From Thermodesulfobacteriota bacterium (GTDB lineage Bacteria > Desulfobacterota > Thermodesulfobacteria > Thermodesulfobacteriales > Thermodesulfobacteriaceae): 64,000 nucleotides of DNA. Each line of letters opens with the position of its first letter. Position 1 is the stretch's first letter. The stretch covers positions 100,628 through 164,627 of the forward strand of contig JAUQPD010000037.1 of the NCBI GenBank assembly GCA_030550555.1, given 5' to 3'. Position numbers and translations under genes: made by a program. This document shows, piece by piece, positions 10,085-19,371 of this stretch. The notes beneath the pieces are model-generated. The model was not told the origin of the DNA. It saw nothing but the letters and a program-made list of their open reading frames with translations, and did no database searches.

Positions 10085-10930
10085 TTAGTGCTCAAGAAGT
10101 CTCTGAGCCTCTTCCTCAAGCTCTACCTCTCTCTCTTCCTCAGCTAGAATCTCTTCAAGGATCTCCTCAGCCCTCTTCTCCTCACTCTTTAGCATCTCCT
10201 CTTCAAAGGAAACTTCCTTATCAGTCATAGCAGAGAGTTTTTCCTTATAAATCTCAAGACCCTCAAGACAGGCATCAGCAATCTTTGAAGTGATTAGCTT
10301 GACTGCTCTTATGGCATCGTCATTTCCTGGAATTATGTAGTCTATCAAGTCGGGATCACAATTGGTATCTACAATGGCAATTATAGGAATACCAAGCTTT
10401 CTTGCTTCTCTAACTGCTATTTCCTCATACACTGGATCAACAATATAAAGTGCCTGAGGTAAAGTATCCATGTCCTTAATCCCTTCTAGGTTTCTCTGAA
10501 GTTTAGCTTTCTTTCGCTCAAGAATTAGTCGCTCCTTCTTGACAAAACGCTCTATTGTGCCATCTGCAAACCATTGTTCAAGTTTCTTCAACTTCTCCAC
10601 ACTTTGCCTGATTGTCCTAAAATTTGTCAGCGTACCACCAAGCCAGCGATGATTAACATAGGGCATTCCACAACGCTGTGCTTCCTCCTTTATGGCATCC
10701 TGAGCTTGCTTCTTAGTCCCTACGAAAAGAATCTTTCCACCATCTGAAACTACATTTTTCGCAAATTCATAGGCAATCTCAAAGTATTTTAGCGTCTGCT
10801 GAAGATCAATTATATGGATGCCGTTTCTCTCTCCAAAGATGAAAGGCTTCATCTTTGGATTCCATCTACGAGTCTGATGACCAAAATGGACACCTGCTTC
10901 AAGAAGCTGTTTCATAGTAATGTGACTCAT
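10085..10930 (-). CDS. rpsB: 30S ribosomal protein S2
   Basis: [41 protein letters not shown]. Confidence 0.96.
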   Translation of the reverse strand: MSHITMKQLLEAGVHFGHQTRRWNPKMKPFIFGERNGIHIIDLQQTLKYFEIAYEFAKNVVSDGGKILFVGTKKQAQDAIKEEAQRCGMPYVNHRWLGGTLTNFRTIRQSVEKLKKLEQWFADGTIERFVKKERLILERKKAKLQRNLEGIKDMDTLPQALYIVDPVYEEIAVREARKLGIPIIAIVDTNCDPDLIDYIIPGNDDAIRAVKLITSKIADACLEGLEIYKEKLSAMTDKEVSFEEEMLKSEEKRAEEILEEILAEEEREVELEEEAQRLLEH

Positions 10931-10961
10931 AAATTCACCTCCTAAGGGTTTTTTAAACTTC

Positions 10962-11015
10962 CGTTCAGGGCGGAATAAAACCTCACCCTTATTAAGGGCA
11001 CCCTATCCCTGAACG
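10962..11015 (-). promoter_or_regulatory. Candidate structured 5' leader of rpsB
   Basis: 9-bp perfect inverted repeat CGTTCAGGG (10962-10970)/CCCTGAACG (11007-11015) enclosing a CCCTT-AAT-AAGGG hairpin, directly upstream of the rpsB SD. Confidence 0.5.
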
Positions 11016-11031
11016 TGCTTTTTGTAAAATT

Positions 11032-11286
11032 TTAAACTTGAGGATAAACGCTTACAACCTTCTTTCCGTTTCTTGTCTCAAATTTGACAAAGCCATCAAT
11101 CTTGGCAAAGAGTGTATAGTCCTTTCCTAAACCTACGTTAAAACCAGGATGAAATTTAGTCCCTCTCTGACGAACGATGACCTCACCTGCCTTAACGAAC
11201 TGACCTCCAAAACGTTTCACTCCCAGTCGTTTAGCCTCTGAATCTCTACCATTTCGAGATGCACCACCTGACTTTTTATGAGCCAT
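11032..11286 (-). CDS. rpmA: 50S ribosomal protein L27
   Basis: [42 protein letters not shown]. Confidence 0.97.
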   Translation of the reverse strand: MAHKKSGGASRNGRDSEAKRLGVKRFGGQFVKAGEVIVRQRGTKFHPGFNVGLGKDYTLFAKIDGFVKFETRNGKKVVSVYPQV

Positions 11287-11301
11287 GACTCATCACCCTC
11301 C

Positions 11302-11613
11302 CTATGCCCTAATTTGCTGAATCTCTATTGTTGTATAAAATTGCCTATGTCCCTTTTTTCTCTTATATCCCTTTTTGGGTTTCTTTTTGAAAACAATGAT
11401 TTTGGGGCCTCTTCCCTGCTCTACAATCTTTGCCTCAATCACTGCACTCTCGACAAGAGGTGTCCCAATTTTAAGCTCATCTCCTTTGTTAACCAAAAGA
11501 ACCTCCCTAATCTCAATGACATCTCCAGGATTTCCTGGCAGTTTCTCCACAGTAATTCTGTCACCAGGTCTCACCACATATTGTTTTCCACCAGTTTTAA
11601 TTACCGCAAACAC
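11302..11613 (-). CDS. rplU: 50S ribosomal protein L21
   Basis: MFAVIKTGGKQYVVRPGDRITVEKL ... KRKKGHRQFYTTIEI; GTG start. Confidence 0.96.
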   Translation of the reverse strand: MFAVIKTGGKQYVVRPGDRITVEKLPGNPGDVIEIREVLLVNKGDELKIGTPLVESAVIEAKIVEQGRGPKIIVFKKKPKKGYKRKKGHRQFYTTIEIQQIRA

Positions 11614-11642
11614 TTCTGCCCTCCTGTTAAGAATTTGCCCTT

Positions 11643-11670
11643 AAGATATTACATTTTTTCTCCTTGTCAA
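11643..11670 (-). promoter_or_regulatory. Sigma70-type promoter for rplU-rpmA
   Basis: Minus strand TTGACA - 16 nt - TATCTT, immediately downstream of the flippase-like gene stop. Confidence 0.55.
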
Positions 11671-11679
11671 GTAGAGGAT

Positions 11680-12579
11680 TCATTGCCTGTAATCCCTAAA
11701 ACGTGGAAACACATAAAGTACAATCCCAGGAAGTGAAGAAATCAATATGAGAGTATAAGATAGCAGTCCCAAAGATAAACCATACTCTATAGGATAGTTT
11801 AAAAGAAATAAAAAGTAGCTCAATGTTCCCTCTCTAATACCTAAACCAGATATACTGATAGGCAAGGCATTCAAAAAACTAACTATCGGTATAACTACAA
11901 AAAAATAACCATAATCAATATTAATTTTTAAAGCAAAAGATAAAAATATAAAATGAACAACATAAAGAGTTTGAATAACTAAACCTAAAAAAAGTGGCAC
12001 AAAAATCCAAGGAGGCATTAGCGGTCTAAAAAAATAAAAATTTAAAGCCTTTTTTGATAGAAATATTAATAAAATAAAGACAAAAATAAAACTATATGTT
12101 ATATAGATGAGAAATTTTTTTAGAGATATAGGTAAAAAATCGGACATGATTGGTAAAGAGAATGAGAGGATTAATAATATTCCAAAAAGTCCTAATATCC
12201 TATCTAAAAAGACACTAAATATAGCCTGTTTTATATTAAGCCCTACTTTAATTAAATGATAGGCCCTTAAAGTATCACCTGCAACTATTCCAGGAAAAAC
12301 TGCATTTAGTGAAAATCCCATTAAATAACTTTTAAGAAAATAAAAATAACTACTCTTAAAATTCCAACTCTCACAAATTTTTTGCCAACGAAAAGCCACA
12401 AGAGCCTGAAAAACTCCAACACATATTAAAGCAAGTAAATAATAATATGGAACAATTTGTAAAATTATTTGTCTCAATTTTTGATAATCAGTTTTTCTAA
12501 ATAGATAAAACAATATACCAAAAGATAGTGACAAACGGATAAAAAGGAAAATTATCTTCTTGAATTTCTTAAATTTCAC
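11680..12579 (-). CDS. Lysylphosphatidylglycerol synthase/UPF0104-family multi-TM protein (flippase-like)
   Basis: Multiple TM segments; FSLNAVFPGIVAGDTLRAYHLIK and LPISISGLGIREGTLSYFL motifs. Confidence 0.8.
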   Translation of the reverse strand: MKFKKFKKIIFLFIRLSLSFGILFYLFRKTDYQKLRQIILQIVPYYYLLALICVGVFQALVAFRWQKICESWNFKSSYFYFLKSYLMGFSLNAVFPGIVAGDTLRAYHLIKVGLNIKQAIFSVFLDRILGLFGILLILSFSLPIMSDFLPISLKKFLIYITYSFIFVFILLIFLSKKALNFYFFRPLMPPWIFVPLFLGLVIQTLYVVHFIFLSFALKINIDYGYFFVVIPIVSFLNALPISISGLGIREGTLSYFLFLLNYPIEYGLSLGLLSYTLILISSLPGIVLYVFPRFRDYRQ

Positions 12580-13522
12580 CCTTAAAAACTCTTAAAAAGA
12601 CGACATTCTGTTTACTACTATCAAGTAAAGGATTTTCAATTATAGCAACAAGTTTTCCATAGGGATCAAGTAATCTGATCCACTTATCAGATGGAAGGAC
12701 TGTAAGCTTTTGAAATTTCAAAAGCGAGAGAAAGACATGTCGTGGAATCTGTCTTCCTTCTCTTATTTTCTTTGATAATTCTTCACTAAGAACAATCTTT
12801 GGAAGAAACTCGAGAGCCTTTTCAAGACCAATGATGTGTTTGAGGATTCCCTCAGGATTTTCCTTCGCAATTTTAAGTATTTCTTCCAAAGTTATGGCCA
12901 TATTGATAGTAAAGATACTTTTTTGCGTCCTCCTCAGTCTCACTAAGGTTGCCCCACACTCCAAAATTTCCCCTAAGCGATGAATGAGGCTTCTCACATA
13001 GGTTCCTTTACTACACCGTAGATAAAAACCCACTCTGTCCTCAACGAAAGAGGTGATTTTGAATTCATATATTTTGACTTTTTTTGGCTCCTTGGGGATG
13101 AAAAGTCCGTCCCGAGCGTATTTATAAAGCGGTCTACCTCTATATTTTGCTGCTGAGTAAGGTGGAGGCATTTGCTCAAGGTCTCCTTCAAAGCTCTTAG
13201 CAAGTTCTGTTAGTCTCTGGATAGAAAGAGAAGGCACAGGTCTTCTTGCTAATAATTCTCCTGTAATATCATATGTATCGGTCGTAATTCCCAATTGGAA
13301 CTCACCCTCATAGGCCTTATCACCTTCAAGAAAGATCTGAGCAACCTTGGTTGCCTGATTTAGGAAAATAGGCAAGACTCCTGTCGCAATTGGATCTAAG
13401 GTCCCTCCATGTCCTGCCTTCTTGACTCTTAGAGCGCTTTTAACCTTTTCTACCACCTCCGTAGAACTCAATCCCTCAGGCTTGTCAATTACAAGTACTC
13501 CACTGAGCTCCTGAGGATTCAT
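12569..13522 (-). CDS. truB: tRNA pseudouridine(55) synthase
   Basis: GVLVIDKPEGLSSTEVVEKVK ... KAGHGGTLDPIATGVLPIFL; CSKGTYVRSLIHRLGE. Confidence 0.95.
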   Translation of the reverse strand: MNPQELSGVLVIDKPEGLSSTEVVEKVKSALRVKKAGHGGTLDPIATGVLPIFLNQATKVAQIFLEGDKAYEGEFQLGITTDTYDITGELLARRPVPSLSIQRLTELAKSFEGDLEQMPPPYSAAKYRGRPLYKYARDGLFIPKEPKKVKIYEFKITSFVEDRVGFYLRCSKGTYVRSLIHRLGEILECGATLVRLRRTQKSIFTINMAITLEEILKIAKENPEGILKHIIGLEKALEFLPKIVLSEELSKKIREGRQIPRHVFLSLLKFQKLTVLPSDKWIRLLDPYGKLVAIIENPLLDSSKQNVVFLRVFKGEI

Positions 13523-14487
13523 AGTAAATCTTCAAGCCTCCTTTCAAAGAGGTTAAGAAAGTCCTGAAGGGATACACCATTTATCTTAAAACCACAGGCA
13601 TATTTATGGCCTCCTCCGCCAAATTCCCTTGCAAGGCTCAAGATCTCCCAGGGTGCTTTACTTCTTAAGCTCACTTTGATTTTTCCCTTCTCTACTTCTT
13701 TGACTATAATTCCGTATTTTACCCCCTCAATACTCCTCAAAAACCCTGCAAGGTCATTTAGCCACCTTTCTCCACCAAGTCTTTCAAAGTCTTCCCATGT
13801 GAGGTAAGAAATTGCAACCTCACCATTTTTCAAAAATTTTAGCCTTTCAAGGGTAAGTCTCAGATATTCTAATTGTACCCGTGGAGTATTCTCATAAAGC
13901 CAGCTCGTAATATAGGAAGGCCTTGCACCCAGATCTAAGAGCTCTTGAGCTATTCCAAAGATCTTCCCCTTAACATTATCATGACGGAAACTTCCTGTAT
14001 CATAGTATATGCCAGCAAGAAGATTTTCAGCAACTTCTTTAGTCAGAGGTATGCCACAGGCTTTTAAAAAACGATAAAAAAGAGAAGAACAAGAGGCTTC
14101 TTCAGGGTCAAGATAAAACTCTGTGGAGACACCAAAGAGATTGGCTGTCTCTTCAAGTCGGTGGTGATCAAATACAATAACTCCTGAAGGATTAATAATT
14201 TTAGAGCGTATCTTAGAAGAGATTCTATCTTCAGATCCTGCATCAAAGAGGATAATCAGGGCTCCCTCTGGAAGGTCAATCTCTCCATCACATATTCTCA
14301 AAGACTCTGCACCATGAAGATATTGGGCCTTGGAGGGGATTTCTTCAACAATCGGAATTGGCCTTTTTTCTTCAAAAAGAAGATAAAAAGAGAGCATACA
14401 TGACAATCCATCAATATCAGGGTTCTCGTGGGTTAGAAGAAATAGCCCTCTTGCACTGAGGATCTTCTCAAGAATTTTCTTCTCCAC
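13519..14487 (-). CDS. nrnA: DHH/DHHA1 bifunctional oligoribonuclease/PAP phosphatase (NrnA-like)
   Basis: THENPDIDGLSCMLSFY, VIVFDHHRLEE, GGGGHKYACGFKI; GTG at 14487 preceded by GAGGAG preferred over the listed longer start. Confidence 0.85.
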   Translation of the reverse strand: MEKKILEKILSARGLFLLTHENPDIDGLSCMLSFYLLFEEKRPIPIVEEIPSKAQYLHGAESLRICDGEIDLPEGALIILFDAGSEDRISSKIRSKIINPSGVIVFDHHRLEETANLFGVSTEFYLDPEEASCSSLFYRFLKACGIPLTKEVAENLLAGIYYDTGSFRHDNVKGKIFGIAQELLDLGARPSYITSWLYENTPRVQLEYLRLTLERLKFLKNGEVAISYLTWEDFERLGGERWLNDLAGFLRSIEGVKYGIIVKEVEKGKIKVSLRSKAPWEILSLAREFGGGGHKYACGFKINGVSLQDFLNLFERRLEDLL

Positions 14488-14830
14488 CTTCTTTTTCTCC
14501 TCTGATCTTGTCAAAAAGTTCAAGTAAACGGCGTTCCTCTTCTTCAGTTCGGTCAATTCTAAATTCAATGTCAGGCATAAATTTAAGGGTTATTTTCTGT
14601 GAAAGAAGCCGTTTGATGAAGCCCTTTGATTGATTCAGAGCGGTCTCTACTTCCTTAGGATCAGCAGAAAAGACCCGAAAGTAAATAACTGCCTTTCTGA
14701 GATCACCTCCAATCTTTACATCTGTAATGGATATAATATTCTTGAAGACAGGGTTTCTGAGTTCATGGAGAAGAATTTCTGAAATAGCTTCACGAAGAAG
14801 GCTTGCAACTTTTTCACTACGTCGAGTCAT
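14468..14830 (-). CDS. rbfA: Ribosome-binding factor A
   Basis: RRSEKVASLLREAISEILLHELRNPVFKNIISITDVKIGGDLRKAVIYFRVF. Confidence 0.92.
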   Translation of the reverse strand: MTRRSEKVASLLREAISEILLHELRNPVFKNIISITDVKIGGDLRKAVIYFRVFSADPKEVETALNQSKGFIKRLLSQKITLKFMPDIEFRIDRTEEEERRLLELFDKIRGEKEGGEENS

Positions 14831-14843
14831 TTAGGGAGAGTCC

Positions 14844-15134
14844 TTAGTAGTTGAGATAGTCTATTTCTACTTTTATGATTTCCAGATCACTATTTTTTTG
14901 AATAAATTCTACCAGTGAAGTAAGTCTACTATCCACATAGGGCTTATCCTTTCCAACAATACTTATACCTAAGACCGCATTTTGCCAGAGATCATGTCCA
15001 TCAACCTCGGCAATAGAGACTCTCTTGTAATTGGCTTCGAGCCTTTGAATTAGAGCACGAAGGATCTGTCTTTTTGCCTTAAGCGAATTAGGCTCGGGAA
15101 AGAAGAGCTCTATTCTAGCAACACCAACGACCAT
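14844..15134 (-). CDS. DUF503 family protein
   Basis: VGVARIELFFPEPNSLKAKRQILRALIQRLEANYKRVSIAEVDGHDLWQNAVLGI; located between infB and rbfA as usual. Confidence 0.88.
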   Translation of the reverse strand: MVVGVARIELFFPEPNSLKAKRQILRALIQRLEANYKRVSIAEVDGHDLWQNAVLGISIVGKDKPYVDSRLTSLVEFIQKNSDLEIIKVEIDYLNY

Positions 15135-15136
15135 GC

Positions 15137-17686
15137 TCAGAGTTCCTGAGTAACCTCTCTAATTTCAAAGGCCTCAATAAGGTCACCCTCTTTCACATCG
15201 TTAAAATTTTCTATCTTGAGTCCGCATTCATAACCGGCTGGCACTTCTTTGACGTCCTCCTTGAACCTCTTGAGGCTTGCAATTTTACCTGCGTAGATGA
15301 CCACACCATCTCTTATCACTCGTACCTTGTGATTTCTATTTATTACACCTTCTTTCACATAACAACCTGCCACAATTCCAACCTTGGGCACCTTAAAGGT
15401 AGCCCTAACCTCAGCAATACCTCCGATCACTTCTTCAATCTTTGGTTCAAGAAGGCCTGCCATTGCCTTCTTAATGTCTTCAAGGAGATGATATATTACA
15501 TCGTAGAAACGGATATCTACTCCCTCTTGTTTGGCAACTTCCTTTGCCTGTGAAGTTGGCTTGACATTAAAACCAATTACAATGGCTTCAGAGGCGGATG
15601 CAAGCATTACATCACTCTCTGTTATAGCTCCAATACCCGCTCTTATCACAGAAACTTTTACCTTTTCTGTAGACAATTTGGCAAGGGAACTCTGAAGAGC
15701 TTCCAGTGTTCCCTGTGTATCCGCTTTAAGGACAATTTTTAACTCTTTAAGCTCGCCCTCTTTGAGTTTGTCAAAGAGCTTTTCAAGAGAGATCTTGACT
15801 GTTTTTGCGGTTTCAGCTTCTCTTGCCTTCCTCTGTCTGTATTCTGCTACCTTTCTTGCCTTTTCCTCATCTTCCATGACAATAAAGTCATCTCCTGCAT
15901 GAGGCAAACTCTCAAAACCAAGAATTTCAACTGGCATTGAAGGGGTAGCAGATTTTACTCTATTTCCGTAGCTATCAAACATGGCTCTGACTCTGCCATA
16001 GGTGGTCCCACTCACAAAGGCATCTCCCTCTTTCAGGGTTCCCTCTTGAATAAGGACTGTCGCAACAGGTCCTTTTCCCTTATCAATCTTGCTTTCAATT
16101 ATCCTTCCCCTTGCAGGACGGTTGTAGGCAGCTTTGAGCTCAAGCATCTCTGCCTGAAGCAAGACGAGTTCAAGGAGGTCCTCAATACCGATCTTGTTTC
16201 TTGCAGAAATATTGGCAACCAGTGTATCTCCACCCCAATCCTCAGGGACAAGACCGAGTTCTGCAAGTTGTGCTTTGACTCTTTCAGGATTGGCGTTAGG
16301 CTTGTCAATCTTGTTTATGGCAACTACAATTGGGACACCCGCTGCTCTTGCGTGTTCTATTGCTTCTTTTGTTTGATCCATTACTCCGTCATCAGCAGCC
16401 ACAACAAGTATTACGATATCCGTAACCTGAGCACCTCTTGCTCTCATTGAGGTGAAGGCTTCATGTCCAGGCGTATCTATGAAAGTTATTTTTCTTCCAT
16501 CATCTAAGGTGACCATATAGGCACCAATGTGTTGGGTAATTCCTCCTGCTTCTTTACTTGCAACATCGGTCTTTCTGATAGCATCAAGGAGTGTAGTTTT
16601 TCCGTGGTCCACATGTCCCATAACTGTAACTACAGGTGGTCTAGGAGAAAGCTCTTCAGGGGATGGCGGAGTATATTGAAGAAGAAGTTCTTCTTCAATG
16701 GTTGCCTTCTCTACCTGATAACCGAACTCGTCAGCAAGAATTCCTGCGGTATCTGCATCTATAGATTGTGTAATCGTGAGTGGCATCCCTAACTGAAGTG
16801 CCTTCTTGATGAGATCTCCCACCTTAACTCCCATTAATTTTGCGAGTTCCCCAACCTGGATAGACTCATAGATCTTTATCTTCTTCTCCTTTGGAGGAAG
16901 AGTTGGAGGTCGTGTGGAGACAGATTCTTTCTTGTGAGTTCCCTTTGGAACCTTTCTCTCTTCTAACTCCTCCTCTGCAAAGTCCTCAAAAAGAGGTGGA
17001 ATCTCATCTTCAAAATATTCTTCTAACTCCTCTCTTCTCTCTCTCTTTAGTGAGACAGCCTTCTTTTTTGGTTTCTTTTTCTCTTCCGTAATTTCAAAAT
17101 CTTTTTTCTTTCTCTTTACCTCCTCCTTTTCTTCTTTCACTCCAGGAAATTGTGATTCAGGAGTGAGGGGTTTTCTGTCTTCTGGATGTGGTCTTGGCTT
17201 AAAGATCCGCTCTTTGCGGGGTTTAAATTCAGTAACAATCCGCCTTTCAGTAGGGGTTTCTACAGGTGGTGCCTCTTGGAGAGGACTCTCTTCAGAAAGG
17301 GTCCTTACCTCTTCCTGGAGAGGACGGATCTCTTTCTCTTCTTGAGGCTTTTTCTCCTCTACAGCCTCTGTAGTATCTTCAGAAGGCTGTGGTTTGACAG
17401 TTTGTTCTGCCTTGCGACGAACAACAAGTTTTCGTCTCTTTGGAGGCTCAATTGAAGGTGCAGTCTCTTGAGCTTTTGAAACCTCCTCTTCCTTTCTGAG
17501 CTCCTCTTTCTTAATAACGATGACCTCTTTTTTAGTAAAAAGTTTTTTTATTTCCTCTGCCTCAGCCTCTGAAATGGTAGAAGATGGGCCCTTCACAGTT
17601 ATTCCACGGTCTTTGAGTTTCTGTAAGACCTCTCTAACATCGACATGCAACTCTTGAGCTAATTCAGATACCTTAATTTTAGCCAT
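15137..17686 (-). CDS. infB: Translation initiation factor IF-2
   Basis: IF2_N domain; PPVVTVMGHVDHGKTTLLDAIRKTDVASKEAGGITQHIGAY GTPase core. Confidence 0.97.
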   Translation of the reverse strand: MAKIKVSELAQELHVDVREVLQKLKDRGITVKGPSSTISEAEAEEIKKLFTKKEVIVIKKEELRKEEEVSKAQETAPSIEPPKRRKLVVRRKAEQTVKPQPSEDTTEAVEEKKPQEEKEIRPLQEEVRTLSEESPLQEAPPVETPTERRIVTEFKPRKERIFKPRPHPEDRKPLTPESQFPGVKEEKEEVKRKKKDFEITEEKKKPKKKAVSLKRERREELEEYFEDEIPPLFEDFAEEELEERKVPKGTHKKESVSTRPPTLPPKEKKIKIYESIQVGELAKLMGVKVGDLIKKALQLGMPLTITQSIDADTAGILADEFGYQVEKATIEEELLLQYTPPSPEELSPRPPVVTVMGHVDHGKTTLLDAIRKTDVASKEAGGITQHIGAYMVTLDDGRKITFIDTPGHEAFTSMRARGAQVTDIVILVVAADDGVMDQTKEAIEHARAAGVPIVVAINKIDKPNANPERVKAQLAELGLVPEDWGGDTLVANISARNKIGIEDLLELVLLQAEMLELKAAYNRPARGRIIESKIDKGKGPVATVLIQEGTLKEGDAFVSGTTYGRVRAMFDSYGNRVKSATPSMPVEILGFESLPHAGDDFIVMEDEEKARKVAEYRQRKAREAETAKTVKISLEKLFDKLKEGELKELKIVLKADTQGTLEALQSSLAKLSTEKVKVSVIRAGIGAITESDVMLASASEAIVIGFNVKPTSQAKEVAKQEGVDIRFYDVIYHLLEDIKKAMAGLLEPKIEEVIGGIAEVRATFKVPKVGIVAGCYVKEGVINRNHKVRVIRDGVVIYAGKIASLKRFKEDVKEVPAGYECGLKIENFNDVKEGDLIEAFEIREVTQEL

Positions 17687-17813
17687 TAAACAACATCTCC
17701 TTGTATATCTTAGTAAAAGTGCTAAATAATCTTAATCGCAAAGTTTCAAAATTCAAGGGAGACAGTCTGGTGTTACCTTCCTTTTCTGAAGTTTAGATTT
17801 ATATTTAGTATTT

Positions 17814-18545
17814 ATGAGAAAGGTAATTATTATTCCTGCCCGTTATGGATCTACTAGATTTCCTGGCAAGCCTTTAGTTAATTTATGGGGCAAACCTCTG
17901 ATTCAATGGGTTTATGAAAGAGCCTGTGAAAGTGGCTTAAGTGAAATCTATGTAGCTACCGATGACAAAAGAATTTTTGATGTAGTTGTGGGATTTGGTG
18001 GAAAGGCGGTCTTTACTGGTGAACACCCCTCAGGAACTGACAGAGTTGCAGAAGCTGTAAACATTCTTGGGTTCTCCAAAGAAGACATCATTATTAACCT
18101 TCAGGGAGATCAACCTCTCTTTCCCTCAGAATATTTTCACCATTTAGTGCAACCTCTACTCCTTGATTCCCAAATTCCTATGGCAACCCTTGCGGTTCCC
18201 ATCAGAAATAGAGCAGATCTTGACAACCCAAATAAAGTCAAAGTAGTTCTTGACAAAAAAGGAAGAGCCCTCTATTTTTCAAGAAGCCCTATCCCCTTCT
18301 TTAGACCCCCTGGAAAAGAACCTCTATACTTCAAACACATAGGTGTTTACGCCTACAGAAAAGGGTTTCTTGATGAATTTGTAAAACTTCCTCAAGGTGA
18401 TCTTGAGAGGGCTGAGAAACTCGAACAACTGCGGGCCCTCGAACACGGATACCAAATTGCTGTAAGTCTGGTTCAAGACGATATACCTGAGGTGGATACT
18501 CCTGAAGACTTTGAGTATGTTAAATTTTTGACCAAAGAGCTATGA
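17814..18545 (+). CDS. kdsB: 3-deoxy-manno-octulosonate cytidylyltransferase
   Basis: VIIPARYGSTRFPGKPLVNLWGKPLIQWVYERA; NLQGDQPLFP; EQLRALEHGYQI. Confidence 0.95.
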   Translation: MRKVIIIPARYGSTRFPGKPLVNLWGKPLIQWVYERACESGLSEIYVATDDKRIFDVVVGFGGKAVFTGEHPSGTDRVAEAVNILGFSKEDIIINLQGDQPLFPSEYFHHLVQPLLLDSQIPMATLAVPIRNRADLDNPNKVKVVLDKKGRALYFSRSPIPFFRPPGKEPLYFKHIGVYAYRKGFLDEFVKLPQGDLERAEKLEQLRALEHGYQIAVSLVQDDIPEVDTPEDFEYVKFLTKEL

Positions 18546-19357
18546 TTAGACAACCAGCAGTCGCAGGATATTTCTATCCTGGAAGAGTTGAAGCCCTTAT
18601 TGAAACCCTTGAAGAGCTAATTGAATTTAGTGAGGACAAGATCTCAGCAATAGGAATTGTTGTTCCTCATGCGGGATACATATATTCCGGAAGGACTGCA
18701 GGTAAGGTTTACGGAGCCATTGAACCTCCAGATGTTGCAATCATTCTTGGACCAAACCATACAGGGCTTGGGCCTGAAGTTTCACTCTTCTCTGGTGAGG
18801 CCTTTCTTACGCCTCTTGGAGAGGCCAAAATTAACAAGGAACTCTCGGAACTCCTGCTTAACACTTCACCACTCTTTTCCCCTGACACCCTTGCCCACAA
18901 GAGAGAACACTCCCTTGAAGTTCAGATTCCCTTTCTACAGTATCTAAACCCAGAAATTGAGATTGTTCCCATTTGTGTGGGGCATCTCTCTCTTGAGGAA
19001 ATCCGAAATATTGGAGAAGCTCTTGCCCATTCAATTGAACAATTTGAGACCTCAACTGGCAAAGAGGTTTTGATTGTTGCAAGTTCTGACTTCTCTCATT
19101 ATGAACCTCAGCTTGTTGCAAAAACAAAAGACTCCCTTGCTATTCAGGAAATACTAAACCTCTCTGAAGAGGGACTACTCAGAGTTGTATACAGAGAGAG
19201 AATTAGTATGTGTGGGGTCTATCCAGTCGCTATTACCATCTTGGCATCAAAACTTCTTGGAGCAGAAGAGGCAATCCTTGTTGAATACAGAACTTCAGGA
19301 GACATAACTGGAAACTTTTCGGCAGTTGTTGGTTATGGAGGAATTATAATCTATTGA
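18542..19357 (+). CDS. amrB: AmmeMemoRadiSam system protein B (Memo family)
   Basis: RQPAVAGYFYPGRVEAL, VVPHAGYIYSGRTAGKVYG, EHSLEVQIPFLQYL, SSDFSHYEP. Confidence 0.92.
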   Translation: MIRQPAVAGYFYPGRVEALIETLEELIEFSEDKISAIGIVVPHAGYIYSGRTAGKVYGAIEPPDVAIILGPNHTGLGPEVSLFSGEAFLTPLGEAKINKELSELLLNTSPLFSPDTLAHKREHSLEVQIPFLQYLNPEIEIVPICVGHLSLEEIRNIGEALAHSIEQFETSTGKEVLIVASSDFSHYEPQLVAKTKDSLAIQEILNLSEEGLLRVVYRERISMCGVYPVAITILASKLLGAEEAILVEYRTSGDITGNFSAVVGYGGIIIY

Positions 19358-19371
19358 GGAGAGAGAGCTAT

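Noticed and set aside
14488-14568. 101-bp overlap between rbfA and nrnA as listed in the ORF track
   Set aside because: A GTG at 14487 with a GAGGAG SD gives a normal NrnA start and reduces the overlap to about 20 bp.
16046-16450. Plus-strand ORF of 134 aa inside infB (and similar antisense ORFs such as 384..791 -, 22683..23126 +, 26740..26970 +)
   Set aside because: They lie opposite strongly identified genes, show Ser/Cys/Phe-rich shadow composition and have no recognisable domains; treated as spurious.
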